Below are positions 1 to 8,695 of a DNA stretch of 64,000 nt, piece by piece (position 1 is the stretch's first letter; every line of letters starts with the position of its first letter). This stretch comes from Paraflavisolibacter caeni (GTDB taxonomy: Bacteria; Bacteroidota; Bacteroidia; Chitinophagales; Chitinophagaceae). Under the pieces are notes generated by a model. It made no database searches and had not been told where the DNA came from. It saw only the letters and a list, made by a program, of their open reading frames with translations. The stretch spans positions 1 to 64,000 of the forward strand of contig NZ_JAOTIF010000031.1 in the NCBI RefSeq assembly GCF_025628885.1. The letters are read 5' to 3'. The position numbers were made by a program, and so were the translations under genes.

Positions 1-116
1 CTTCCACTAAATTTATCATCTAAACATTATCTTCAAAGAACTTCTTAACTTCTAACCGCTAATCTAAAGGTCGCATCTGTCAAATAGAGGAAGGAATTAC
101 TGGTTAAGAATTTTGT

Positions 117-564
117 TTATGCTGCCAGAGAACAGAATGTCTTGTAGGAAGTTGCCAAAGGAAAGTTGACTTGTTCCTTCTTTATTATTCTCACCATTTC
201 AATACCTATTAGTGTTCGTGATGCTGATTCAAAACTTTTGAACCCAAACATGATCTGAGTTCGCCATTTAATAAAACGATGATCTGCCCCTACCCTATTG
301 TTTAGGTATTTACATTGTCTGATCCTTATTGTTTTAAGACACCTTTTGTTGAAGGTTCTAATTCGCCTCTTTATTTGCGCCACTTTGATCAATATTAATC
401 AATTTTGGATAACCATGATTACGGATTGCTTTAACTAGAAACTTATGGGCTGCGTACTTGTTCCTCCTCTTAGTGAGCAGGAAATCAACTGTATTTCCAC
501 CCTTGTCTACAGGTCGATACAGGTACATCCATTCACCCTTCACTTTGATGTACGTTTCATTCAT
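117..564 (-). pseudogene. IS6-family transposase remnant, frameshifted and 5'-truncated
   Basis: Two overlapping reading frames (358-564 and 117-392) together give the middle and C-terminal part of an IS6-type DDE transposase. The upstream frame has the integrase-core segment around DETYIKVKGEWMYLYR-like residues and KLINIDQSGANKEA. The downstream frame continues with IRQCKYLNN, DHRFIKWRTQ and a C-terminal SLAA ending typical of the family. The frames join if one base is removed near 365-370, so a single-base insertion has split the gene. The N-terminal helix-turn-helix part is not recognisable: 565-769 holds no clear coding sequence, and stops interrupt the frame just upstream of 564. No terminal inverted repeats were found in the first 116 bases. 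It is almost certainly inactive and marks the left edge of the sugar-utilisation region, directly beside the 3' end of the GH29 gene. Confidence 0.8.
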
Positions 565-769
565 TCTCCTGTAAGTTTACAGCTTCCTTCAAGGCATGGT
601 AAATGTCCCACTTAAAGTCCTGTTACCTATATACAGATCAATGTCATAAGATCTGAAACTGATGCCAGTGCCTGGCTAAAGAACATACAATCATCTGCAT
701 CGTCATCAATCAGTGGTTGCACTGCCTATCAATCCATTCAATTCAAAAAAGAAGTGATATCCTTATTGA

Positions 770-2374
770 TTACACATGATCAATGCCTGAAATTTTAAGC
801 GTGTAAGCATGTTCACATGGCTTTTGAGCGGGTAATGTTACTTTTAATCCTTCTTCATCTCTTGTAAATTGAACCTTGCCGTAGCCAAGCAATTCAACAT
901 TATCTATCCTGCCCACCTTTTGCTCGCTGTTTGTGGATAAAGGCCTAATCACTACCTGCTGCCCTTCTGGCCAACCCATAAAGAAAGCATATAAGTTATT
1001 CCCTTTGGTGGTAAACCGCATATCCTCATGCGTAAACTGCTTACGGTTACCTTCATTGAACTGTAGTGCAGAATTGACTTCTTTCTCATTTTTTGTTACC
1101 TGCGACTGTGGGCCAACACCAAAGATCTTCCAGGGACGTGTAGCATAAATACCTTCACTATTTACGGCCATCCACTTTGTAATGCTATCCAGTACCGTTA
1201 ATTCATCGCTATCCAGCATACCACTGGCTGGTAAAGGAAAGTTGAGCATCAGGTTTCCATTCCGGCTCACAATATCTACCAGCAGATCAATGACCGTCTT
1301 TGTTGATTTATAACGACCTACCCTGTCCCTGTTGTAATGCCAGTCGCCAATACAGGTGTCTGTTTGCCATGGTTGCGGCCAGACGCTCTCCACAACGCCA
1401 CGCTCCACATCAAAGACACAAATACCAGTTCCCGGAGCAGAATCCTCAGGCCTTTTACTGGTATACACCGCCTGTGTTTTGCCTCCGTTCTTTGCAGCAC
1501 TTTTATTATACAAATGAGCTAATAAATTGAGACCATGTTCTTCAAAGGGCATGTGACCATCGCAATATAAAAGGTCAGGTTCGTATTGATCCACAAGGTC
1601 TTTCATTCTGTCAAACCAATGCTTTTTCCAGCTACAGGGAATGCTATTCTCATTCCAATCGAGTCTGTTGAATACTTCTTCACATGTACCATAAAACTCA
1701 AAGTTCTTGGGATCAGCGCCATCGTAAGGAATACCCGCCAAAGGGCCATCTTTATCACTCCCTTTACTGGTAGAAAACCATTTATAAGTAATCCATAAAT
1801 GATCGCTGATGCCAAATTTTAAACCATGCTTCTGTGCTGCTTTTTTAAAGAGACCAACTATATCTTTTTTCGGTCCCATGTTCACAGAGTTCCAGCGGTT
1901 ATGCTTGGAGTTCCACAAATCAAAATTATCGTGATGCACCCCCATGGTCATGAAATATTGAGCACCAGCTTTCTTATATAAACCGAGCAGGTAATCAGCA
2001 TCAAACTTTTCTGCTTTCCAGGCTGGTATGGTATCCTTGAAACCAAATTTGGATGGGTGACCATAAGTCTTCACATGATGCTCATATTGCTTTTGACCTT
2101 GGATATACATGTTACGTGCATACCAGTCACCAGCTTCTACGGCCGATTGTGGCCCCCAATGTGCCCAGATACCAAACTTGGCATCGCGGAACCAATCCGG
2201 AACCTGGTAACTTCTTAGGGAAGCTCTTGTCCCTACAAAGGGCCCCTTACCTATGGGCGGTATTTCGGCAGGAGTGTTGGTATCAACCTTGCTAAGTGCA
2301 AGAGCAGGATTCAGTTGCAATGCAGGAACCCCTAAGGCGAGACTTTTTAAAATATTTCTTCTAGAAATCGACAT
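770..2374 (-). CDS. GH29 alpha-L-fucosidase, secreted
   Basis: Predicted to hydrolyse terminal alpha-L-fucose from glycans outside the cytoplasm. The 534-residue product starts with SRRNILK followed by a hydrophobic stretch, which fits a Tat-type signal peptide. The GH29 barrel then runs from about residue 55, with FGIWAHWGPQS near the start and a conserved GVHHDNFDLW segment. The catalytic nucleophile is the Asp in YCDG (D272 by position), preceded by the usual EPDLL strand. The length and motifs fit an intact GH29. It is the last gene of a five-gene leftward set (mutarotase, permease, dehydrogenases, fucosidase), 62 bases after the alcohol dehydrogenase, which supports fucose as the sugar it releases. 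An alpha-L-galactosidase side activity is possible, because L-fucose is 6-deoxy-L-galactose. Confidence 0.9.
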   Translation of the reverse strand: MSISRRNILKSLALGVPALQLNPALALSKVDTNTPAEIPPIGKGPFVGTRASLRSYQVPDWFRDAKFGIWAHWGPQSAVEAGDWYARNMYIQGQKQYEHHVKTYGHPSKFGFKDTIPAWKAEKFDADYLLGLYKKAGAQYFMTMGVHHDNFDLWNSKHNRWNSVNMGPKKDIVGLFKKAAQKHGLKFGISDHLWITYKWFSTSKGSDKDGPLAGIPYDGADPKNFEFYGTCEEVFNRLDWNENSIPCSWKKHWFDRMKDLVDQYEPDLLYCDGHMPFEEHGLNLLAHLYNKSAAKNGGKTQAVYTSKRPEDSAPGTGICVFDVERGVVESVWPQPWQTDTCIGDWHYNRDRVGRYKSTKTVIDLLVDIVSRNGNLMLNFPLPASGMLDSDELTVLDSITKWMAVNSEGIYATRPWKIFGVGPQSQVTKNEKEVNSALQFNEGNRKQFTHEDMRFTTKGNNLYAFFMGWPEGQQVVIRPLSTNSEQKVGRIDNVELLGYGKVQFTRDEEGLKVTLPAQKPCEHAYTLKISGIDHV

Positions 2375-2436
2375 TTTGTACGGTTTGTTTTAATGTTTTA
2401 AAAATTAGAACTGCTATAACATCCTTCAACACTGAT

Positions 2437-3450
2437 CTACACCAATTCAACAATGGCTTTGATGACGCCGAATTCAGGTTTCAGCCAATTGGCGAATTCA
2501 TCTTTTACCTGGTTAAATAAGACGCGGTGGGTGATGTAAGTAGTGGGTTTCACCCATCCTTTCTTCATGCAAGTCACTACGTGCTCAAAGTCGATTCGGT
2601 TGGCATTGCGGCTGCTCATCAGCGTTGCTTCCCGCTTGTGAAACTCCGGATGGCTCACCACCAGTTCTCCTTTTTGCAGGCCTACCAGTACATACCTTGC
2701 ACCATGGGCCATGTATAAAAAGCCGCCATTGATGGCATTTCTGTTTCCTGTTGCATCGATCACTACTGTAGGGAAATCACCATTTGTAATCTCTTTAAGG
2801 CGTTCTGTAACATTTTCTGTTGCTGCATTGATGGTATAGGCAACATTCAACTTGTCTTTGCAAAACTGCAAACGCTGGTCATTGATGTCCAGGGCAATCA
2901 CCTGACCACCGGCAATGCGGGCAAACTCCATTATGCCCAGTCCGATGGGACCAGCACCCATGACCAGGACAAACTCACCGGGCTGCACCCCAGCCCTGCG
3001 TACTCCATGGGCACCAATCGCCAGGGGTTCTACCAGTGCCAATTCGTCGAAGGATAGTCCTTCACCATGGATCAGCGAGTAAGAAGGAACGCTAAGATAT
3101 TCCGCCATACCACCATGGATGTGCACCCCGTATACTTTGATGTGTTGGCAGCAGTGCTCTTTGCCGCTGCGGCAGGCGATGCATTTACCACAGTAGAAGT
3201 AAGGTATAAAGGTTACGGCTTCCCCGGGTTCAAAACCTTTGGCGTCTCCGGCTACGTATTCTGCAGCCAGCTCGTGCCCTAAAATACGTGGGTATTCAAA
3301 ATAAGGCTGTGTGCCTTCGTAGGCATGCAGGTCGGTGCCACAAATGCCAATGCGTTTAATTTTCAGGAGGGAATATCCTTCCTCTAATACGGGTTGTTCA
3401 ATTTCCTGGTATTCGAACTGTCCGGGTGTGGTGCAAATCAATGACTTCAT
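2437..3450 (-). CDS. Zinc-dependent alcohol dehydrogenase (MDR family), probable fucose-pathway oxidoreductase
   Basis: A 337-residue cytoplasmic medium-chain dehydrogenase that should oxidise a hydroxyl of a sugar acid or alcohol with NAD(P). The catalytic zinc ligands are visible as C37 in GICGTD and H59-E60 in GHE. The four-cysteine structural zinc lobe is CGKCIACRSGKEHCC, and the Rossmann motif is GAGPIGLG. There is no signal peptide. It lies between the GH29 fucosidase and an aldose 1-dehydrogenase, 30 bases downstream of the latter, so translation is probably coupled. In oxidative L-fucose breakdown a dehydrogenase acts on 2-keto-3-deoxy-L-fuconate, and this protein could fill that step; this is inferred from context only. 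L-threonine or sorbitol dehydrogenase-like activity cannot be excluded from sequence. Confidence 0.8.
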   Translation of the reverse strand: MKSLICTTPGQFEYQEIEQPVLEEGYSLLKIKRIGICGTDLHAYEGTQPYFEYPRILGHELAAEYVAGDAKGFEPGEAVTFIPYFYCGKCIACRSGKEHCCQHIKVYGVHIHGGMAEYLSVPSYSLIHGEGLSFDELALVEPLAIGAHGVRRAGVQPGEFVLVMGAGPIGLGIMEFARIAGGQVIALDINDQRLQFCKDKLNVAYTINAATENVTERLKEITNGDFPTVVIDATGNRNAINGGFLYMAHGARYVLVGLQKGELVVSHPEFHKREATLMSSRNANRIDFEHVVTCMKKGWVKPTTYITHRVLFNQVKDEFANWLKPEFGVIKAIVELV

Positions 3451-3480
3451 TGATCAATATTATCTGGTTATTAAAATTGT

Positions 3481-4530
3481 TTACAGGTATGGATAATCAT
3501 CCCTAATTAACCCTTTTGCTTTCATAGAAGTCCAGAATTCAACAGGGATTTCAATACTGGCTAAATCTATATTTTCTTTTACCCGTTTTTGAGCAGTTGT
3601 ATTTAAAGCAACACTTGCTACTCCGGGCACTTTCAATGCAAATTGCACACAAGCTGCTGCAGGCTTAATGCCGAAACTTTGACACAACTCAAAGAAGTCT
3701 GCCCTCCATTGAAAAAGTGCTTTATTGGCAGGCGCTGTAGGCTCAATTAATTTATAATCATAATAATCACTACCTATGAGAAAACCGGAATGAAAAACAG
3801 CCGAGTTAATGATGGTTACACCTTTCTTTTGTAATTCCTGAATAAAGTCCAGAAGTTCTTTTGGATGATTCTTAATGGTCAGGCTGTTGGCAATCATTAC
3901 CCAATCTAGTTGCACATCATTGGCTATACTCTGAATCACTTTCCAGTTCTTAGCGCCAACGCCAATGGCCTGAATTTTACCCGTTTGCTTTAAATCATAC
4001 AAGGCTTCATAAGCATCCAGTATATCCTCATATAGCTTCGCCGCATGATTAGCATCCCTGGCATTAGCGAGGTATTCATCAGGGTCATGTACGGAAACCA
4101 TTTGAGGTGTGTAGCCACCAAGCAATTCATTGCCCTGTTCAAAGCATTCGATAATGCCATCATAGCTTATTTTCTGAATGGCATCATGTTGAAGGTCTTT
4201 CCAAACCCCAGGCTCAAAAGTGGGTTCATCGGTTTTCAGTTCAGTTCTCAACCATCCCAGTTTATTACTGATGATAACATTTTCTGGTTTTACATTGAGT
4301 GCTTTGAGACTCTTGCCTAGAGATTCTAGAGCCAGGCCGGCCCCATATTTTCCCGCCGTGTCAAAAACAACAGGTTTTGGAGAATGGCAGAAACATTCCT
4401 TTACGATTTCACATTTGGTAGTCTCATCCAGGGCTACATACAGATTACCCAAACCACTGGTCCCAAAAACAACAGGAGGCATATCGCTACTGGAAACTTC
4501 ATTTTTCATTTTATACAAATTAAATTTCAT
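3481..4530 (-). CDS. Aldo/keto reductase, L-fucose (D-threo-aldose) 1-dehydrogenase type
   Basis: A 349-residue cytoplasmic aldo/keto reductase expected to oxidise L-fucose, and probably L-galactose, at C1 to the lactone. The family tetrad can be read in order: D57 (FDTAG), Y62 (KYG), K90 (SNKLGW) and a His in VSVHDPDEY near residue 149. The GTSGLGN start and the VHDPDEY segment match the aldose 1-dehydrogenase branch rather than general keto reductases. It is 18 bases from the fucose permease gene and 30 bases from the zinc dehydrogenase, so the three are probably co-transcribed. No fuconolactonase, fuconate dehydratase or later enzyme is encoded in the window, so the rest of the pathway must lie elsewhere. 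An alternative start at residue 8 is possible but would remove only a few residues. Confidence 0.82.
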   Translation of the reverse strand: MKFNLYKMKNEVSSSDMPPVVFGTSGLGNLYVALDETTKCEIVKECFCHSPKPVVFDTAGKYGAGLALESLGKSLKALNVKPENVIISNKLGWLRTELKTDEPTFEPGVWKDLQHDAIQKISYDGIIECFEQGNELLGGYTPQMVSVHDPDEYLANARDANHAAKLYEDILDAYEALYDLKQTGKIQAIGVGAKNWKVIQSIANDVQLDWVMIANSLTIKNHPKELLDFIQELQKKGVTIINSAVFHSGFLIGSDYYDYKLIEPTAPANKALFQWRADFFELCQSFGIKPAAACVQFALKVPGVASVALNTTAQKRVKENIDLASIEIPVEFWTSMKAKGLIRDDYPYL

Positions 4531-4548
4531 TTGCCATACCCTAGAACA

Positions 4549-5796
4549 TCAATGTGCCGCAGATAACTGCACGCTCCCAACACTAATGTTTTTGATGGCA
4601 AAATATAGAACCATTAAAAGACAGACTGCAGGAACAAGGTATGCCGCTTGTATATTGCTGGCATCTGATACCCTGCCCATGATTACAGGAAACACTGCCC
4701 CGCCCACAATTGACATGATCACAAGTGAAGAGCCTTCTTTTGTTTTTGTACCCAGGCCTCTTACACTCAAAGCAAAAATGGTAGGGAACATGATGGAGAG
4801 AAAAAATTGGACTGCAATCAAAGCATACACGGAAGCCTTACCATTCGTGGAAATGGCCACCAACAACAAGGACATCACAATCACACTATAAACAGCCAAC
4901 AAACGTGGAGGTGCTATAAATTTCATTAAGAATGTTCCTACAAACCGCCCCAACATAAAACCTAGTAAAGCACCAGACAAATAATAAGCTGCCGAAACTT
5001 CATCAATACCAGCCACCCTTTCTGAGAAACGGATGAAAAAACTGCTGATGCAAACCTGCGCACCCACATAAAAGAATTGGGCCAATACACCTAGCATCAG
5101 GTTCTTCTCTTTTACAATGGAACCTTCCACTTCTAGGGAATCATCTTCCTTGATTTCAGGCAGTGGTGTCCTCCATAAGAATAGCGCTACCATTAATACC
5201 ACTATTCCAATAACGATGTATGGTATCTGTACAGAAGATGCTTCTTTGTTCAAATAATCATTAAGCTGCCCGGCAGTCATACCGGCTTCTTCCTGGGCTG
5301 ACAATGTTTTACCGGAAAGAATAAACCTTCCGCCGATCAAAGGAGCTAAAAACGCAGCCAATCCATTAAATGATTGTGCAAAGTTCAAACGCTGTGTACC
5401 GGTAGCAGGGTCTCCTAAAACAGTCATATAAGGATTAGCGGCTGTTTCCAAAAAGGCAAGCCCACTGGCGATAATGAATAAAGCACTCAGAAAAAAAGCA
5501 TAGGATCTCGTAGCAGCCGCGGGGAAAAACAAAAAGGCACCAAAGGCAAATAAGAGCAGGCCAAGGATAATACCGCCTTTATACCCAAACCGGTTCATAA
5601 ATTTACCGGCAGGAATGGCTAGCAGAAAATAAGCAATGTAGGATGCTGAATCAATGAAGGCCGATTGTGTATCACTCAACTGACACGCCTTCTTTAAATG
5701 CGGAATTAAAATAGGATTTAGGTTTAAAGCAAAACCCCACAGGAAAAACAAAGAAGTAATCAAAATAATAGCAAAACCGTTATTGTGTGTTTTCAT
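4549..5796 (-). CDS. fucP: L-fucose:H+ symporter, MFS family
   Basis: A 415-residue integral membrane protein with about twelve hydrophobic segments, the usual FucP length. It should import L-fucose with protons; the E. coli protein also accepts L-galactose and D-arabinose. Family features are SLFFLWGFALNLNPILIPHLKK in the first helix region, DSASYIAYFLLAIPAGKFMNRFGYK around helices 2-3, and LETAANPYMTVLG near helix 4. All match the fucose/glucose-galactose permease branch of MFS. It lies between the mutarotase (67 bases away) and the aldose dehydrogenase (18 bases), which makes a fucose-type substrate the most economical reading. Start: the ATG at 5796 gives a short charged leader directly before helix 1. 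Confidence 0.88.
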   Translation of the reverse strand: MKTHNNGFAIILITSLFFLWGFALNLNPILIPHLKKACQLSDTQSAFIDSASYIAYFLLAIPAGKFMNRFGYKGGIILGLLLFAFGAFLFFPAAATRSYAFFLSALFIIASGLAFLETAANPYMTVLGDPATGTQRLNFAQSFNGLAAFLAPLIGGRFILSGKTLSAQEEAGMTAGQLNDYLNKEASSVQIPYIVIGIVVLMVALFLWRTPLPEIKEDDSLEVEGSIVKEKNLMLGVLAQFFYVGAQVCISSFFIRFSERVAGIDEVSAAYYLSGALLGFMLGRFVGTFLMKFIAPPRLLAVYSVIVMSLLLVAISTNGKASVYALIAVQFFLSIMFPTIFALSVRGLGTKTKEGSSLVIMSIVGGAVFPVIMGRVSDASNIQAAYLVPAVCLLMVLYFAIKNISVGSVQLSAAH

Positions 5797-5863
5797 TGAA
5801 CAACTTTTTTATCTATAAACACCTTTTCAAAACTATTTTTATCTATTGGATTTTATATGAGTC

Positions 5864-6208
5864 TTATACTCCATGAGCATATAACTGAAAAATTTTGTCC
5901 ATCAAAATCCACTTCTCTCCTGCTTTGGCCCAGGGCAGGGGTTTTTGAAATTTCCACATGAGCTCTTCCCACTCCTGCACCTTAGCATTAGCGGCATCCA
6001 TTACAGATTTCCGCTCAAAGGAAAAAGAATCATCAGTGTCCATGATCATGAACAAACGGTTGCCTGTCCGGTAAATCTCCATGTTGACAATACCACTATC
6101 CACAATACTCTTTTGCACTTCGGGCCATACATGCTGGTGCCATTCTTCATATTCTGCAATCAGAGTAGGGTCTTCCTTTAAATCCAGGGCTAAACAGTAT
6201 TTATTCAT
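5864..6208 (-). CDS. RhaM-family sugar mutarotase (likely L-fucose/L-rhamnose)
   Basis: A small cytoplasmic protein of about 114 residues in the L-rhamnose mutarotase (YiiL/RhaM) family, which interconverts alpha and beta anomers of the sugar on entry. Visible family traits are YCLALDLKEDP at the start, YEEWHQHVWPEVQKSI with the conserved His, the IYRTGNRLFMIMD strand, and the W-rich C-terminal half ending in MDKIFQL. The start is taken at the ATG giving MNKY (6208); an in-frame ATG three codons upstream (6217) is the alternative. It is the first gene of the leftward fucose operon, ahead of fucP, so it probably supplies the right anomer to the aldose 1-dehydrogenase. The family name refers to rhamnose, but neighbours point to fucose or L-galactose. 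Confidence 0.82.
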   Translation of the reverse strand: MNKYCLALDLKEDPTLIAEYEEWHQHVWPEVQKSIVDSGIVNMEIYRTGNRLFMIMDTDDSFSFERKSVMDAANAKVQEWEELMWKFQKPLPWAKAGEKWILMDKIFQLYAHGV

Positions 6209-6307
6209 ATTCAACACTCTTGTCGCTTAATTAATAAATGTTATTGATGCTTTTTTTATTAAGTATCCGGTTTATTGAATGAAAGGTGAAGGGCTCATTG
6301 CGCTGAA

Positions 6308-6315
6308 CAAATTTA
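6308..6315 (-). promoter_or_regulatory. Possible -7 element for the fucose operon
   Basis: On the minus strand this reads TAAATTTG, matching the Bacteroidota -7 consensus TAnnTTTG. It is about 93 bases ahead of the mutarotase start at 6208, in the gap shared with the dead AraC-family gene. No clear -33 TTTG was found at the usual distance, and the 30-bp palindrome present at the xylan-side promoters is absent here. This suggests separate regulation of the fucose genes. AT-rich sequence makes chance matches possible. Confidence 0.4.
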
Positions 6316-6419
6316 AATGAGATACGTGCTCTCAGTATTGCATGAAAAAGACTTTGTCTTATACAAATCCGACATTTCACCATAAATTTGATCAGTAAAA
6401 ATCAGGTATAAGCAGAAGG

Positions 6420-7295
6420 ATATTAAAACATTTCTTTTCCCTGCTACACGTTGACTATGTGAAGTTGAATTAGAAATGGAATTAGACCAATGTCATCAGC
6501 CCTTATTACCGTTTGTATTTTATTGATGAAGGTAAAGGCTTTATTTCCAATTCCCAGGAAACCGTAACATTAGAGGCCGGGTATATGTATATCATTCCTA
6601 GTTATACCTTGTGTAATCTTAGCTGTCAGGATTATTTGAGTCAGTATTTCATTCATTTTTTTGAAGAATCTCCGGACGGCATTTCCCTATTCCACAATAA
6701 CCGGACACTCAAAAAAGTACCAGCGAATGAAACAGATATTGCCAACTTCAAAAGAATCCTACAAATCAATCCAGGCAGGGGCATTAACCGTTCTGATAAT
6801 CCTTAAGTTTATGAAAAGAATGTTTATTATAAGGGATACCAGGAACTGAACAACATGCAGAGTATGTCTGCATACTTTGAAACGCAGTGAATTATTTTAC
6901 AATTACTCTCCAGGTTTTTAAGTACGAGCCGGCTTACGCAGAAGAGTGCAAACGCTATCTCGTCAAAGATCCTGGATGCCATCAGCTACATTCAGGTCAA
7001 CTTAAATCAAAACCTGACTGTTACGCATCTTGCAGAAAGAGCGAATCAACACCAGGATTATTTTTCAAGAATGTTTTTTCAATATGCGGGTATAAGACCA
7101 CTTGCCTATATTCATGAAAAGCGGATTGAACGGGCTCAATACCTGCTTACTACCACTAATATGTCTTATGCCGAAGTAGCCGCAGAAACAGGATTTGAAA
7201 ATCTGCCTCATTTCTCCAGAATTTTTAAAAAGGCTACCAGCCTAACTCCTGGTCAGTACAGACAGCAAAATCAATCGGTTAATACATTACAATAA
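6420..7295 (+). pseudogene. AraC-family regulator, degenerate (four in-frame stops)
   Basis: A single continuous frame carries an AraC-type sugar-binding cupin domain followed by the paired helix-turn-helix domain. The N-terminal half includes YYRLYFIDEGKGFIS; the C-terminal half runs from SSKILDAISYI through RANQHQDYFSRMF to PHFSRIFKK near the end. The frame is interrupted by TAG at 6471, TAG at 6483, TAA at 6804 and TGA at 6888. No start codon in a plausible position remains. These are substitutions rather than length changes, so repeated sequencing error is unlikely and real decay is the better reading. It faces the leftward fucose operon, the usual position for an AraC activator of rhamnose or fucose genes, so the operon has probably lost its local regulator. 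Confidence 0.85.
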
Positions 7296-7303
7296 CATAC
7301 GTC

Positions 7304-7333
7304 TTAATTGTTGAAATGAATGAAACAAATGTT
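7304..7333 (-). promoter_or_regulatory. Orphan copy of the 30-bp palindromic operator (site A)
   Basis: This copy has the right arm AACAAATG intact and the left arm changed to AATTGTT instead of CATTTGTT. The whole 30 bases line up with sites B to E, with most mismatches in the left arm and spacer. Unlike the other four, no TAnnTTTG element sits 26 bp to its left. The next leftward gene is the fucose operon more than 1 kb away, beyond the dead AraC gene. It is either a relic of a lost promoter or a weak binding site. Confidence 0.55.
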
Positions 7334-7421
7334 GGAAACACTATTAGTCAGGCAATCAGTGGATCAATAACATAAACATAATTGATCGCAATGATAGATT
7401 TCTCTTTTTATACAATGAGAT

Positions 7422-7451
7422 AAAAAAGCCCACTGTGGAAACAGTAGGCTT
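7422..7451 (-). terminator. Rho-independent terminator after the LacI-type gene
   Basis: The arms at 7426-7436 and 7441-7451 pair as AAGCC/GGCTT and ACTGT/ACAGT with one C-A mismatch between them and a GGAA loop. Read leftward, the stem is followed by a run of six T. It lies about 105 bases downstream of the repressor stop codon, so it would end that transcript before the AraC remnant. Confidence 0.7.
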
Positions 7452-7555
7452 GCTGTTTTCTATGCTATTTTCCTTACTATAACATCATGGCTTTTGCACA
7501 TAGGCTTGAGCACCTCCCCTGTATACATCAACTAGTTGCTTGACCAGGTAAACAT

Positions 7556-8596
7556 CTACCTTTTGATCTTATTGCTTTTGGTCCTTGTAGTTGATGCGCG
7601 AACAAGCAATTCAGAATTCATTACGATGCAATAACGCTCCTGAGTGGTGCCAAAGTTTATTTCCTCTATCAAAGTTTCTGCTGCCTTGGCCCCTATTTCA
7701 AAGCCAGGATAATTGAAAGTTGTCAATTGAGGCTCTACCACCCAGCTGACCATATCATTATTGAAACCTACTAAGGCAATGTCTTCCGGAATCTTGATAC
7801 CTGCCCTTTGAAAGCGTTGTGTAAAAAGGGCTGCACATAAATCATCAGCTATAAAAATACCATCCGGCAATTCTTTTCTTTGCATGATCTGTTGAGCAAT
7901 CAGGATACAGTCTTCTTCACTAAAATCACTAACCAGCAAATCATCTTTTCTACACCGTAAACCAAATTTTGACAAGGCACTTTGATACCCTTTCCACCTG
8001 TCTGAATACGACTTTTTATTCAGGCTCCCTGCAACATGCATGAGGTTCCGGCAGCCCTGCTGAATTAAATGTACCGCAGCCTCATAACCTGCTTTATAAT
8101 TATCGACCATGATTTTGATTCCAGGACCATCTTCTTCCACATTATCAATGAAAACGACTGGCATTTTCTTATTGCTAAATACATCAAAACGCGACAGAAT
8201 ATTGGTATTACAGGACAGAGCTACGATCAAGCCATCCACTCGCTTATTAAATAGATGGGCAATCTGCTCTACTTCTCTTTCAGGAGACTCCTCAGAAAGA
8301 CTGATCACAACATCATACTTAGCCTTTGTTGCTTCTTGCTCTATACCACTTAGTACCGAAGTCAAAAAATCCCTATTGAGCTTAGATACCAATACACCAA
8401 TGGTATTGGTTTTCTTTGACCTGAGATCAGATGCAAATCGATTAGGGCGGTAACCGAGTGCACCAGACAGTTCGATGATCTTCTTTTTGGTTAATTCATT
8501 AACAGATGGATTGTCTTTTAATGCGCGGCTCACCGTCGAGGCAGAAACATTCGCAATTTTCGCCAAGTCATATATGGTCACTTCCTTTACCTGCAT
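7556..8596 (-). CDS. LacI-family transcriptional regulator
   Basis: A 346-residue DNA-binding protein. Residues 7-60 form the LacI helix-turn-helix with hinge (TIYDLAKIANVSASTVSRAL, then LGYRPNRFASDL). The remainder is a periplasmic-binding-protein-like ligand domain starting at NTIGVLVSKLN, with VDGLIVALS and PDGIFIADDLCAA segments. The family normally binds a sugar or sugar phosphate and represses or activates nearby genes. It stands alone between the AraC remnant and the GH43 gene, with a terminator behind it and 99 bases to the GH43 stop codon upstream. Whether it controls the fucose operon, the GH43 gene or a distant target cannot be told from the sequence. No obvious LacI half-site palindrome was recognised near either. 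Confidence 0.88.
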   Translation of the reverse strand: MQVKEVTIYDLAKIANVSASTVSRALKDNPSVNELTKKKIIELSGALGYRPNRFASDLRSKKTNTIGVLVSKLNRDFLTSVLSGIEQEATKAKYDVVISLSEESPEREVEQIAHLFNKRVDGLIVALSCNTNILSRFDVFSNKKMPVVFIDNVEEDGPGIKIMVDNYKAGYEAAVHLIQQGCRNLMHVAGSLNKKSYSDRWKGYQSALSKFGLRCRKDDLLVSDFSEEDCILIAQQIMQRKELPDGIFIADDLCAALFTQRFQRAGIKIPEDIALVGFNNDMVSWVVEPQLTTFNYPGFEIGAKAAETLIEEINFGTTQERYCIVMNSELLVRASTTRTKSNKIKR

Positions 8597-8695
8597 TTGA
8601 TGTATTTACTATTACCAAAAATTTATGAAATTTTAAATTATTTATAAATATCTGACATTGAAAGCTGACAGCTATATTCGCACATAAAGGCCCCT

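Noticed and set aside
4220-4891. A 223-codon plus-strand open frame across the aldose dehydrogenase and permease genes
   Set aside because: It is antisense to two well-supported genes, has no recognisable domain, and is explained by the codon pattern of the opposite strand.
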